From NCBI GenBank assembly GCA_023269455.1, contig JAHFTG010000149.1:1-5896 (forward strand): DNA of 5,896 nucleotides. The letters are read 5' to 3'. Made by a program: the position numbers and the translations under genes. Source of the DNA: Opitutaceae bacterium (GTDB taxonomy: Bacteria; Verrucomicrobiota; Verrucomicrobiia; Opitutales; Opitutaceae). The notes below the pieces were generated by a model that saw only the letters and a program-made list of their open reading frames with translations, did not search any database and was not told the DNA's origin. Positions 1 to 5,896 of this stretch are shown piece by piece. The first letter of the stretch is position 1. Every line of letters begins with the position of its first letter.

Positions 1-3000
1 GCGAGCAGCTCCCAGGAACGGAGCGGGGCGCGGCTGACGCGGGCGCCGGTGTTGCGGACGGGACCGTTTTTTCCGTCGGCCACCATCGACATCATCATGG
101 CGTCGGGCTTGGCGGTGGCGGGTGCGGATGGCTTGGGGCCTTTGGTCTTGTCGGCGGGTTTGTCGGGCAGAGCGGACTTGGGGATGAGCGGGCTGATTTC
201 GCGGAGGAAGTCGGCGGCGGCGAGTCGTTCGTCGGTGGTGGGCGTGCGTTGCAGGAGGATGCGGTAGATCGCCGTGAGGCGGGCGGCATCGGTCTTCGCG
301 GCGACAATCTCGGGACGGGCGACGATGTGCCGGGCGACATCGATGGTGAGCGGGTTGTTCAAGAAAAACAGGGCCTGCTGCGGCACGATGGTGTTGATGC
401 GGCGGCTGTTTGCCATGTCGGGTGGGGCGTAGTCGAACTGGGTGAGCTCGTCGCTGAGCCGGTCGCGATCAACGTAACCGTAAATGCTGCGGCGGTAGGA
501 GAACGGCTCGTCGGTGATGTTGACGGGCTTTCCGCCGATGGTGGGGTCGAGTTTGCCGGTGAGAAGAATCAGCGAGTCGCGGATGCTCTCGAAATCGAGG
601 CGGCGGAGATTCGCGCGCCAGAGGAGGCGGTTGTCGGGATCGATGATGCGCGGGTCGGGCAAGATGTCCCGGGCCTGATTCACCAACGGCGAGAGCGCAG
701 GAGTCGCCAAGGCGATGCGCGCGGCGACGAGCGGATTGAGGGTGGGGTTAGCGCTTTGCTGATAGGTGCTGCTCAGGAGAATGAGCTTGTGGAGTTTTTT
801 AAGGGACCAGCCGTTTTGCATAAACCAAGTGCTTAGGAAATCGAGCAGCTCGGGATGGCTGGGGGCTTCGGACATATTGCCGAGATCGTCGGGCGTGCGG
901 ATGAAGCCTTCGCCAAAGTGCCCCTGCCAGACGCGGTTCACCGCGACGCGGGCCGTGAGGGGATTTTCGCGCGTGGCGATGAGCCGGGCGAGTTCGTAGC
1001 GTCCGCTCCCGTCATGGAAAGGCGCAGGCGTGCCTTTGGACAGGCAGGTGAGGAAGTGGCGCAACTCGACCGCGCCCTGATGCGAGGCATCACCGCGGAT
1101 GAAGATGCGCGAGTCTTTCGGTTTCGGAACATCCACGACCGTCATGGCGCCGCCGGGTGCGCCGGGGTGGGTGATGCGCAGCTCGTTGATTTTCGCGAAG
1201 AGGAATTTGTCGGCCTCCAGGTTGGGTATTTTTACATCGGCATAAACGCGCATCTGGTCCTCGACGTGGGCGATGTCTTTGCCCGAAGGAATGGGGTAGA
1301 AGCAGGTGAACAGTTGCACCGTGGGCGTATCGAAGGGAATGACGGGCGTGCGTGATTCGCGCTGTGCGGCCAGATAATCGGTGAACTGCTTTTGGTAGCG
1401 GACGAATAATTGCGCATAGGCTTTGCCCATGTCGTCGAGGGTCGCGGGCTTGAGCGGCGCCAGCTCGCGGGCGACAATCGGGTTCACGCCTTTTTTGGCG
1501 AGCGCGGCGGCGAGAGTGTCGGGGGCGAGTTTGGCGAAGTCGTCGGGCTTGTCCTTGAGGAGACGGGCGAGGCGGTTGTAGGGGCCGAAGACGGGATCGT
1601 CATCGCGGTTGGAAATGGCCGAATCGAGGTCGTTCTCGTATTTGACGAGGCCGTATTTGACGGCGGCATCATAGGTCTTGTTGGACTGGCCGCCGAAGGC
1701 CGTCGCGTAGCCGTGCAGGACGAGGTGCGATTCTTTCTGAAGCTCGGCGGCCAGCCGTGTGATCAGATCGTAATACATCGTGCGGTTATCGGCTTCGAGG
1801 GCGGCGAGTTTCTTCTGGTAATCGTCCTGCTCGGCGAGGGTGGCCTTGTTCTTGAGGAGGGGCTTGTCGTAGGTCTCGTCGATGGAGTTGAACACGCCGT
1901 GCAGCGCGTAGTAATCGGCGGTAGGGATGGGATCGAACTTGTGGTCGTGGCAGCGCGCGCAGCTCACGGTGAGGCCAAGGAAGGCCTTGCTCGTGGTGTC
2001 GATGCGCTCGTCGATGAGGTCGTTGCGATTTTCGAAATGCCGGCCGACGGTGAGGAATCCCAAGGCGGCGAGGCGGTCGTCGGCGGGCTTGATGTCGGGG
2101 AGTTTGTCGGCGGCGAGCTGTTCGATGATGAACTGGTCGTAGGGTTTGTCGGCGTTGAACGCGTTGATGACGTAGTCGCGATACGTCCAGGCGTATTCGT
2201 AGCGGTAGCTCTCGAAGCGGTTTTTGGTGTTGGCGCCGCGCGTGTCGGAGTAGCGGGCGGTATCGAGCCAGTGGCGGCCCCAGCGTTCGCCGTAGTGGGG
2301 GTTGGCGAGGAGCTGGTCGATCCACTTTTCGAGCACGAGGCGGCGGGGCGGATAGAAGCCCTTGTCGCCTTCGCCGTAGGGAACGCGGCCGGCTGCGAGG
2401 TATTGTTTTTCCTTGGCGGCGGCATCGTCGTAATCGTGGGAAAACGCGTTTACCTCCTCCAGGGTCGGAGGCAGCCCGAGCATGTCGTAATACATGCGGC
2501 GGAGCAGGGACTCGGGCTCGGCGGGAGGGGTGGGTTTGAGGCCCGCCGACTCAAGCTTCGCGAGCACAAAAAAATCAATCGGGCTCTGGCACCACGCGCG
2601 GTCGGTCACGCGGGGATAGGCGGGGTTTTGAACGGGTTGAAACGACCAGTGGGCGCGGGCCTTGTCGGTCAGGCCGGTGAGCCGTCCGGCGGGGGCGGCG
2701 GTTTCGCGCGGATCGGGCGCGCCGCGCGCGATCCACGTGCGAATGAGGGCGATCTGGTCGTCGGGCAGTTTGCCGCCGACGCGCTGCGGAGGCATTTTAA
2801 GATCTTCGTCCTCGTAGGAGAGGGCTTGCAGGAGGCGGCTTTCGTCGGGTTTGCCGGGGACGATGACGGCGCCGTCGTCCCCGCCGGCGAGGAGGCCAGC
2901 GCGGGTGTCGAGCACGAGGCCTCCCTTCGATTTCCCTTCGGCGACCGAGTGGCATTGGTAGCACTTGGAGGAGAGAAGCGGACGGATGTTTTTCTCGAAG

Positions 3001-3080
3001 AAAGCGCTATCGTCCTGCGCGATTTCGGCGGCGGATGCGGCGAGCGGGAGGAGGAAAAGCAATCGTGACAACAACGGCAT
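1..3080 (-). CDS. Exported PSCyt1-DUF1549-DUF1553 (PSD1) cytochrome c-like protein, 3' end cut by window edge
   Basis: The reading frame is open for 1026 codons from the ATG at 3078-3080 to the left edge. Residues 1-18 form a Sec-type signal peptide (MPLLSR, a Leu-rich core, then ASAA), so the mature protein should act outside the cytoplasm. A PSCyt1 c-type haem domain follows, with CYQCH at residues 40-44 (bases 2949-2963) and a probable distal ligand Met96 in KMPP. DUF1549 spans about 165-400 and shows ERWGRHWLDTARYSD (265-279), FNADKPYDQFI (308-318) and a second haem-type motif, CARCHDHKFDPI (374-385; haem motif at bases 1947-1961). Residues 401-685 are a variable, largely helical stretch that I cannot assign. 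DUF1553 begins near 690 (GSGRYELARLIA, NPLTARVAVNRVW, HPELLDFL) and continues through VPQQALFFLNNP (899-910). The last residues, SWELL, resemble the start of the final helix of the family, so probably only a few tens of residues are missing. The biochemical role of the family is unknown. Such genes are often followed by a DUF1501 gene, which would lie off the left edge. No Shine-Dalgarno sequence precedes the ATG; the signal peptide fixes the start. Confidence 0.93.
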   Translation of the reverse strand, partial: MPLLSRLLFLLPLAASAAEIAQDDSAFFEKNIRPLLSSKCYQCHSVAEGKSKGGLVLDTRAGLLAGGDDGAVIVPGKPDESRLLQALSYEDEDLKMPPQRVGGKLPDDQIALIRTWIARGAPDPRETAAPAGRLTGLTDKARAHWSFQPVQNPAYPRVTDRAWCQSPIDFFVLAKLESAGLKPTPPAEPESLLRRMYYDMLGLPPTLEEVNAFSHDYDDAAAKEKQYLAAGRVPYGEGDKGFYPPRRLVLEKWIDQLLANPHYGERWGRHWLDTARYSDTRGANTKNRFESYRYEYAWTYRDYVINAFNADKPYDQFIIEQLAADKLPDIKPADDRLAALGFLTVGRHFENRNDLIDERIDTTSKAFLGLTVSCARCHDHKFDPIPTADYYALHGVFNSIDETYDKPLLKNKATLAEQDDYQKKLAALEADNRTMYYDLITRLAAELQKESHLVLHGYATAFGGQSNKTYDAAVKYGLVKYENDLDSAISNRDDDPVFGPYNRLARLLKDKPDDFAKLAPDTLAAALAKKGVNPIVARELAPLKPATLDDMGKAYAQLFVRYQKQFTDYLAAQRESRTPVIPFDTPTVQLFTCFYPIPSGKDIAHVEDQMRVYADVKIPNLEADKFLFAKINELRITHPGAPGGAMTVVDVPKPKDSRIFIRGDASHQGAVELRHFLTCLSKGTPAPFHDGSGRYELARLIATRENPLTARVAVNRVWQGHFGEGFIRTPDDLGNMSEAPSHPELLDFLSTWFMQNGWSLKKLHKLILLSSTYQQSANPTLNPLVAARIALATPALSPLVNQARDILPDPRIIDPDNRLLWRANLRRLDFESIRDSLILLTGKLDPTIGGKPVNITDEPFSYRRSIYGYVDRDRLSDELTQFDYAPPDMANSRRINTIVPQQALFFLNNPLTIDVARHIVARPEIVAAKTDAARLTAIYRILLQRTPTTDERLAAADFLREISPLIPKSALPDKPADKTKGPKPSAPATAKPDAMMMSMVADGKNGPVRNTGARVSRAPLRSWELL

Positions 3081-3212
3081 GGCGGGGGTGCGCAGCACAG
3101 GGGAAGTGCAAACTGAGACGCCAAAAATGTGCGGATGTTTCACCGAATCGCAAACGCCAGATCCCTCCGCCGACAAACCGTGTTGAGGGTGAAACGGTTT
3201 GGACGATTTGCG
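3081..3212 (-). promoter_or_regulatory. Spacer between the two minus-strand genes
   Basis: This 132-base gap lies between the stop of the membrane-anchored protein gene and the ATG of the cytochrome gene, both on the minus strand. It is long enough to hold a separate promoter for the cytochrome gene, and it is less GC-rich than the flanking genes. I see an inverted repeat (listed separately) but no convincing -35/-10 pair and no ribosome binding site before the downstream ATG. I found no credible small gene here on either strand. Whether the two genes are co-transcribed cannot be decided from the sequence. Confidence 0.3.
3174..3201 (-). terminator. Perfect 8-bp inverted repeat after the membrane-protein gene, possible weak terminator
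   Basis: CAAACCGT at 3174-3181 is exactly complementary to ACGGTTTG at 3194-3201, with a 12-base loop. The hairpin begins 11 bases beyond the TAG stop (3213-3215) of the minus-strand gene, the position expected of a terminator or 3' stabilising stem. No T-run follows it on the minus strand and the stem is only half G:C, so it does not fit a strong intrinsic terminator. It could instead be an operator or an attenuating stem for the downstream cytochrome gene. Confidence 0.3.
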
Positions 3213-3842
3213 CTACTTCACGTCAACGGACCACTGTTTCGAGCTTCGACTGGCGGCGAGGGTGACGATGACATGGCCGGACGGGAGCGTGCCGGGCGGA
3301 AGCGTGACGGCGACCAGGCTTTCCTTCGTGCGCGCAAGCAAGCCGCCCGCGAGGGCTTCGAATTGGGGGACGATCACAATCGTGTTGGCGCGGATAAACA
3401 CGAGCGAGCCGCCGAGCTGTTCCTTTTGGTTGGGCAGGGTGCAGTCGAACAAGACGGGATACGGCAGCAGGGCGGTCGCCTGCCGGGGCGCGGAGACCGA
3501 CGTGATGGTTGAAGGAAGCAGCGGCGCTTCGACAAACGTGCCGGCCAGTCCGCCGGGAAGCCCACCGGCGACTTCGGCGACCGAGGCGACGGAACCCATG
3601 CCGCGGATGATTTGAGCGGTGTCGGCGGGGCGTTCGGCGGGCGTCTCGATGCGGCGGTAGCCGGCGTGGAGGAGGCGCTCGATATTGGCGCGTTTGATGA
3701 AATCTTCGTAGGGGCGATACTCGGGCTCGGGCTTGCGAAAATGGAGCGTGAGAAAGGTGTAGAGCGCGAGGCCGATGATGATCGTGAGGGCGACCCACTT
3801 CATGGGCCAGGGACGTTGCTGAGGGGCGCGGCGGGCGGACAT
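3213..3842 (-). CDS. Hypothetical protein with one N-terminal membrane anchor
   Basis: This encodes 209 residues, from ATG at 3840-3842 to TAG at 3213-3215. I do not recognise the family. A short basic N-terminus (Arg4, Arg5, Arg10, Lys15) precedes one hydrophobic segment at about residues 16-33 (WVALTIIIGLALYTFLTL). There is no signal-peptidase-like site, so it is probably a membrane anchor with the C-terminal part outside the cytoplasm. Residues 36-75 are charged and probably helical (EYRPYEDFIKRANIERLL). Residues 81-102 are rich in Gly, Ala and Val. Residues 125-209 alternate hydrophobic and polar residues, suggesting a small beta-rich domain ending in SVDVK. There is one Cys, at 134. An alternative start is Met14 (3801-3803), just before the hydrophobic segment; neither start has a Shine-Dalgarno sequence. 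The frame also stays open far upstream, antisense to proS, but that extension is implausible. The gene is divergent from proS and on the same strand as the cytochrome gene, 132 bases upstream of it. Existence is likely; function is unknown. Confidence 0.72.
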   Translation of the reverse strand: MSARRAPQQRPWPMKWVALTIIIGLALYTFLTLHFRKPEPEYRPYEDFIKRANIERLLHAGYRRIETPAERPADTAQIIRGMGSVASVAEVAGGLPGGLAGTFVEAPLLPSTITSVSAPRQATALLPYPVLFDCTLPNQKEQLGGSLVFIRANTIVIVPQFEALAGGLLARTKESLVAVTLPPGTLPSGHVIVTLAASRSSKQWSVDVK

Positions 3843-3959
3843 GGCGGGGAAGTGAAGAGGGCGCGGCGCGCAAGGCAAGCCGCGCAGTGAAAAGACGCGG
3901 CGCAAGCAGCCAAATACAGTTTGCCCCCCGGCGGGCGGGCTGTTTCGTTGGCCGACCTC
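3843..3959. promoter_or_regulatory. Divergent promoter region between the membrane-protein gene and proS
   Basis: The two flanking genes point away from each other, so this 117-base spacer must contain or overlap their 5' signals, unless either transcript starts inside the opposite gene. It is strongly GC-rich. It holds a perfect 7-bp inverted repeat, GCGCGGC (3861-3867) with GCCGCGC (3879-3885), and a repeated CGCGGCGC (3862-3869 and 3896-3903). The only AT-rich patch is around 3910-3922 (CCAAATACAGTTT). It could serve as a -10 region for proS, but no matching -35 box is evident. There is no T-box or other recognisable leader RNA before the synthetase gene, and no Shine-Dalgarno sequence on either side. 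Confidence 0.4.
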
Positions 3960-5726
3960 ATGAAATTTTGGTCCCAGTTTTTTATCCCGACTCTCAAGGA
4001 AAGCCCGTCGGATGCCGAAATCGCCTCGCACAAGCTCCTCGTTCGCGCCGGCCTCGTGCGCAAGCTGGGCGGCGGTCTCTACACCTACATGCCGCTCGGC
4101 CTGCGGGTCATGCAGAAACTTTCGCAAATCTGCCGTGAGGAACTGGACAACGCCGGGGGCATCGAGCTTTTGATGCCGCACGTCCATCCCGTGGAAAACT
4201 GGGAGCAAGGTCCGCGCTGGGCCGCCGCCCGCGAGATCATGTTCCGCACGGACAGCGCCGGGGCAGGCAAGGGTCGCTCGAAGGAACCGGAGTTCGTCCT
4301 CGGGCCGACGCACGAAGAGGTCATCACCCCGCTCGTGAAGCAGGAGATCACCAGCTACCGCGACCTGCCGAAAAATTTTTATCAAATCGGGACGAAATTT
4401 CGTAACGAAATCCGCCCCCGTTATGGCCTGATGCGTGCTCGTGAGTTTGTGATGATGGACGCCTATTCCTTCGACGCGAATGACGACGGTGCGGTGAAGA
4501 GCTACTTCGCGGTGAAGGCCGCCTACGAGGCGTTTTTCAAGCGCATCGGCGTGACCGCCATCGCGGTCGAGGCCGACACCGGCGTGATGGGCGGCAGCTT
4601 CTCGCACGAGTTCATGGTGCCCGCCGAAATCGGCGACGACGACGTGATCTACAACGAAGAAAGCGGCTACGCGGCCAACCGCGAAAAAGCCACCAGCGCC
4701 CTTGTGCCCGCCGATCTCGCGGACGCCGCGCCCACCGGTGCGATCGAGGAGCTTGCCACGCCGGGTGTCGTCACCATCGCCGCGCTCGCCGCCGCGCCTT
4801 ACGGCATCGCGGGCGACCAGCAGTTCAAGACCCTCGTTTACATGGGCGACGGCAAGCCGTTCCTCGTGATCCTGCGCGGCAACGACGAGCTCGAAGAAGC
4901 CAAGCTCGGCTCGCTCGGTTTCACGGTTTTCCGCGCGGCCACGCCCGACGAGATCGAGCCGGTGCTCGGCGCGAAGCCCGGCAGCCTCGGCGCGGTCAGG
5001 GGCACGATCAAAGCCCCCGAGGCGCTGGCCGGCATCTTCGCCGACCACGCGATCCGCCTCATCGGCAACGGCGTGACCGGCGCGAACAAAGACGGTTTCC
5101 ATTTGCGCAACGTCAACGTGACCCGCGATCTCGCGATCACGAAGTTCGGCGACTTCCGCCGCGTGCGCGTGGGCGAGCCCGACCCGAAAAACGGCCAGCC
5201 GCTCAAGGTAAAACGCGGCATCGAGGTCGGCCACATTTTCAAACTCGGCACGAAATACTCCGAGAAATTCGGCGCGGTTTATACCGACGATGCCAAGCAG
5301 AACCACCCGATGGTGATGGGCTGCTACGGCATCGGCATCAGCCGCACCATGCAGGCGATCATCGAGCAGAGCCACGACGCCGACGGCATCATCTGGCCGT
5401 GGGCGGTCGCGCCGTTCCAGCTCATCATCGTCGTCCTCGATCCGTCGCTGCCGGACACTTCCGGTCTCGCGAAGGAACTCGCGATCATCGCCGAAAAGGC
5501 AGGCGCGGACGTCCTCATAGACGACCGCGAGGAGCGCCCGGGCATCAAGTTCAAGGATGCCGACCTCATCGGCATCCCGTTGCGCGTCGTCATCGGCAGC
5601 AAGGGACTCAAGGACGGCGTCATCGAGCTGAAGATCCGCGGCCAGAAAGACGTCCAAAAAATTCCCGTCACCGAGGCCGGTGAGCGCATCGCCGCGGCGA
5701 TCAAGGAGGCTTCCGGCCGCGCATGA
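3960..5726 (+). CDS. proS: Proline--tRNA ligase (prolyl-tRNA synthetase), bacterial type with INS editing domain
   Basis: ProS charges tRNA-Pro with proline in the cytoplasm using ATP. The 588-residue product is close to the 572 residues of E. coli ProS. The class II catalytic core shows a motif 1 region near 66-84 (GGIELLMPHVHPVENW), the TxE loop GPTHEE (115-120), motif 2 FRNEIRPRYG (147-156) followed by MRAREF (158-163), and motif 3 GCYGIGISRT (454-463) with Arg462. Between motifs 2 and 3, about 228-400, lies the YbaK-like INS domain that deacylates Ala-tRNA-Pro. Lys315 in ELEEAKLGSL aligns, from memory, with the essential INS lysine of E. coli (Lys279), so editing is probably intact. GHIFKLGTKYS (424-434) is typical of the family. 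The anticodon-binding domain covers about 484-588 (DDREERPGIKFKDADLIGIP). I chose ATG 3960 because MKFWSQFFIPTLKE matches the usual family N-terminus. The in-frame TTG at 3921 would add 13 residues of uncharacteristic sequence. The stop TGA overlaps the next gene's ATG. Confidence 0.97.
   Translation: MKFWSQFFIPTLKESPSDAEIASHKLLVRAGLVRKLGGGLYTYMPLGLRVMQKLSQICREELDNAGGIELLMPHVHPVENWEQGPRWAAAREIMFRTDSAGAGKGRSKEPEFVLGPTHEEVITPLVKQEITSYRDLPKNFYQIGTKFRNEIRPRYGLMRAREFVMMDAYSFDANDDGAVKSYFAVKAAYEAFFKRIGVTAIAVEADTGVMGGSFSHEFMVPAEIGDDDVIYNEESGYAANREKATSALVPADLADAAPTGAIEELATPGVVTIAALAAAPYGIAGDQQFKTLVYMGDGKPFLVILRGNDELEEAKLGSLGFTVFRAATPDEIEPVLGAKPGSLGAVRGTIKAPEALAGIFADHAIRLIGNGVTGANKDGFHLRNVNVTRDLAITKFGDFRRVRVGEPDPKNGQPLKVKRGIEVGHIFKLGTKYSEKFGAVYTDDAKQNHPMVMGCYGIGISRTMQAIIEQSHDADGIIWPWAVAPFQLIIVVLDPSLPDTSGLAKELAIIAEKAGADVLIDDREERPGIKFKDADLIGIPLRVVIGSKGLKDGVIELKIRGQKDVQKIPVTEAGERIAAAIKEASGRA
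5703..5709 (+). promoter_or_regulatory. Shine-Dalgarno sequence for clpS inside the end of proS
   Basis: AAGGAGG at 5703-5709 is a perfect complement to the usual 16S anti-Shine-Dalgarno. It lies within the last codons of proS (Lys582, Glu583) and ends 13 bases before the clpS ATG at 5723. That spacing is longer than the common 5-9 bases. No ATG, GTG or TTG in the clpS frame lies closer. It is the only clear ribosome binding site before any of the four genes. It could be a chance product of Lys-Glu codons, with initiation depending mainly on coupling to proS termination. Confidence 0.45.
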
Positions 5727-5896
5727 GTATTTCGGTGGAAAACAAAACCGTGTGGCGCGTCGTCTTTCTGGACGATGCGGTCACGCGCATGTCGTATGCC
5801 GTCATGGTGCTGCGGAAGGTCTTCGGCTTCGACGAGCCGACGGCCACGCGGCACATGATGGAGGCGCACGAGCAGGGCCGCACCATCGTGTGGACC
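5723..5896 (+). CDS. clpS: ClpS-like N-degron adaptor for the Clp protease, 3' end cut by window edge
   Basis: The first 58 codons are present. ClpS binds proteins with bulky hydrophobic N-terminal residues and delivers them to ClpAP or ClpCP in the cytoplasm. The sequence aligns without gaps to E. coli ClpS at an offset of 17, from VWRVVFLDDAVTRMSY (10-25) to ATRHMMEAHEQGRTIVW (41-57). Matches to known pocket residues are Asp18 (Asp35), Thr21 (Thr38), Met23 (Met40), Met45 (Met62) and His49 (His66). Two pocket positions differ: Asp17 replaces Asn34 and Ala19 replaces Asp36. The DD-x-V-x-x-MSY pattern resembles the WDDPVNLMSY type that I recall from actinobacterial ClpS. The start is well fixed: an in-frame TGA at 5681-5683 precedes it and no ATG, GTG or TTG codon lies between. 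The N-terminal arm before the core is therefore only about 8-10 residues. ATG overlaps the proS TGA as ATGA, so translational coupling with proS is likely. No clpA or clpC is in view. The fold assignment is good; full function depends on the missing half. Confidence 0.85.
   Translation, partial: MSISVENKTVWRVVFLDDAVTRMSYAVMVLRKVFGFDEPTATRHMMEAHEQGRTIVWT

Noticed and set aside
249..1355. Two plus-strand open frames (195 and 166 codons) near the left end
   Set aside because: Both mirror the DUF1553 coding sequence and show the same Gly/Val/Ala/Glu-rich composition with no domain or ribosome binding site.
1410..3068. A 552-codon open frame on the plus strand inside the cytochrome gene
   Set aside because: It is antisense to a gene with unmistakable PSCyt1, DUF1549 and DUF1553 motifs. 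Its product is a low-diversity Gly/Val/Ala/Glu sequence without domains, explained by the codon bias of the opposite strand.
2669..3124. A minus-strand frame of 151 codons beginning upstream of the cytochrome gene start
   Set aside because: It overlaps the cytochrome gene in another frame. That gene's frame carries the signal peptide and haem motif, whereas this one is a Ser/Pro/Arg-rich shadow.
3129..3512. A plus-strand frame of 127 codons starting in the intergenic gap
   Set aside because: Most of it is antisense to the membrane-protein gene. The translation is Arg/Gly-rich without features, and no ribosome binding site precedes it.
3921..3950. A C-run followed by G-runs that might be a terminator or leader hairpin before proS
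   Set aside because: The arms pair only in short, shifted registers, no T-run follows, and such strings are expected in this GC-rich spacer.
3921..3959. A TTG start giving ProS an extra 13 residues
   Set aside because: The extension MPPGGRAVSLADL does not look like a ProS N-terminus, no ribosome binding site precedes it, and the ATG at 3960 begins the typical family sequence.
3843..5657. A very long open frame on the minus strand, antisense to proS and continuous with the membrane-protein gene, giving an apparent 814-residue protein
   Set aside because: The upstream part lies exactly opposite the highly conserved proS gene. Its translation is rich in Asp, Arg, Ala, Glu and Val with no recognisable domain, as expected for a mirror frame of GC-rich codons. 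The anchor sequence after the ATG at 3842 fits a real protein start.

Overview
The window comes from a GC-rich bacterial chromosome, probably a member of the Verrucomicrobiota and most plausibly an Opitutaceae-like organism. That call is an inference. It rests on a planctomycete/verrucomicrobial-type cytochrome protein (PSCyt1-DUF1549-DUF1553) lying next to ordinary bacterial housekeeping genes, on the GC-rich third codon positions, and on the character of the ProS and ClpS sequences. No RNA gene, insertion sequence, CRISPR array or phage gene is visible.

There are four protein genes in two divergent pairs. On the minus strand, bases 1-3080 hold a large exported c-type cytochrome-like protein. 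It reads without interruption for 1026 codons and leaves the window shortly before its expected C-terminus. Upstream of it on the same strand, bases 3213-3842 encode a 209-residue protein of unknown function with one N-terminal membrane anchor. The 132-base gap between the two holds a perfect 8-bp inverted repeat.

On the plus strand, bases 3960-5726 encode bacterial-type prolyl-tRNA synthetase (proS) with its INS editing domain. It is followed by a 4-base ATGA overlap into a gene cut by the right edge. This gene encodes a ClpS-type N-degron adaptor (clpS), not previously obvious because only its first 58 codons are present. A 117-base GC-rich spacer separates the divergent units and should carry their promoters.

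Nothing here amounts to a clear new system. The points most worth a second look are the tight proS-clpS coupling, the non-canonical substrate pocket and very short N-terminal extension of this ClpS, the Lys/Pro/Met-rich insert near the end of the DUF1553 region, and the unrecognised membrane-anchored protein beside proS.
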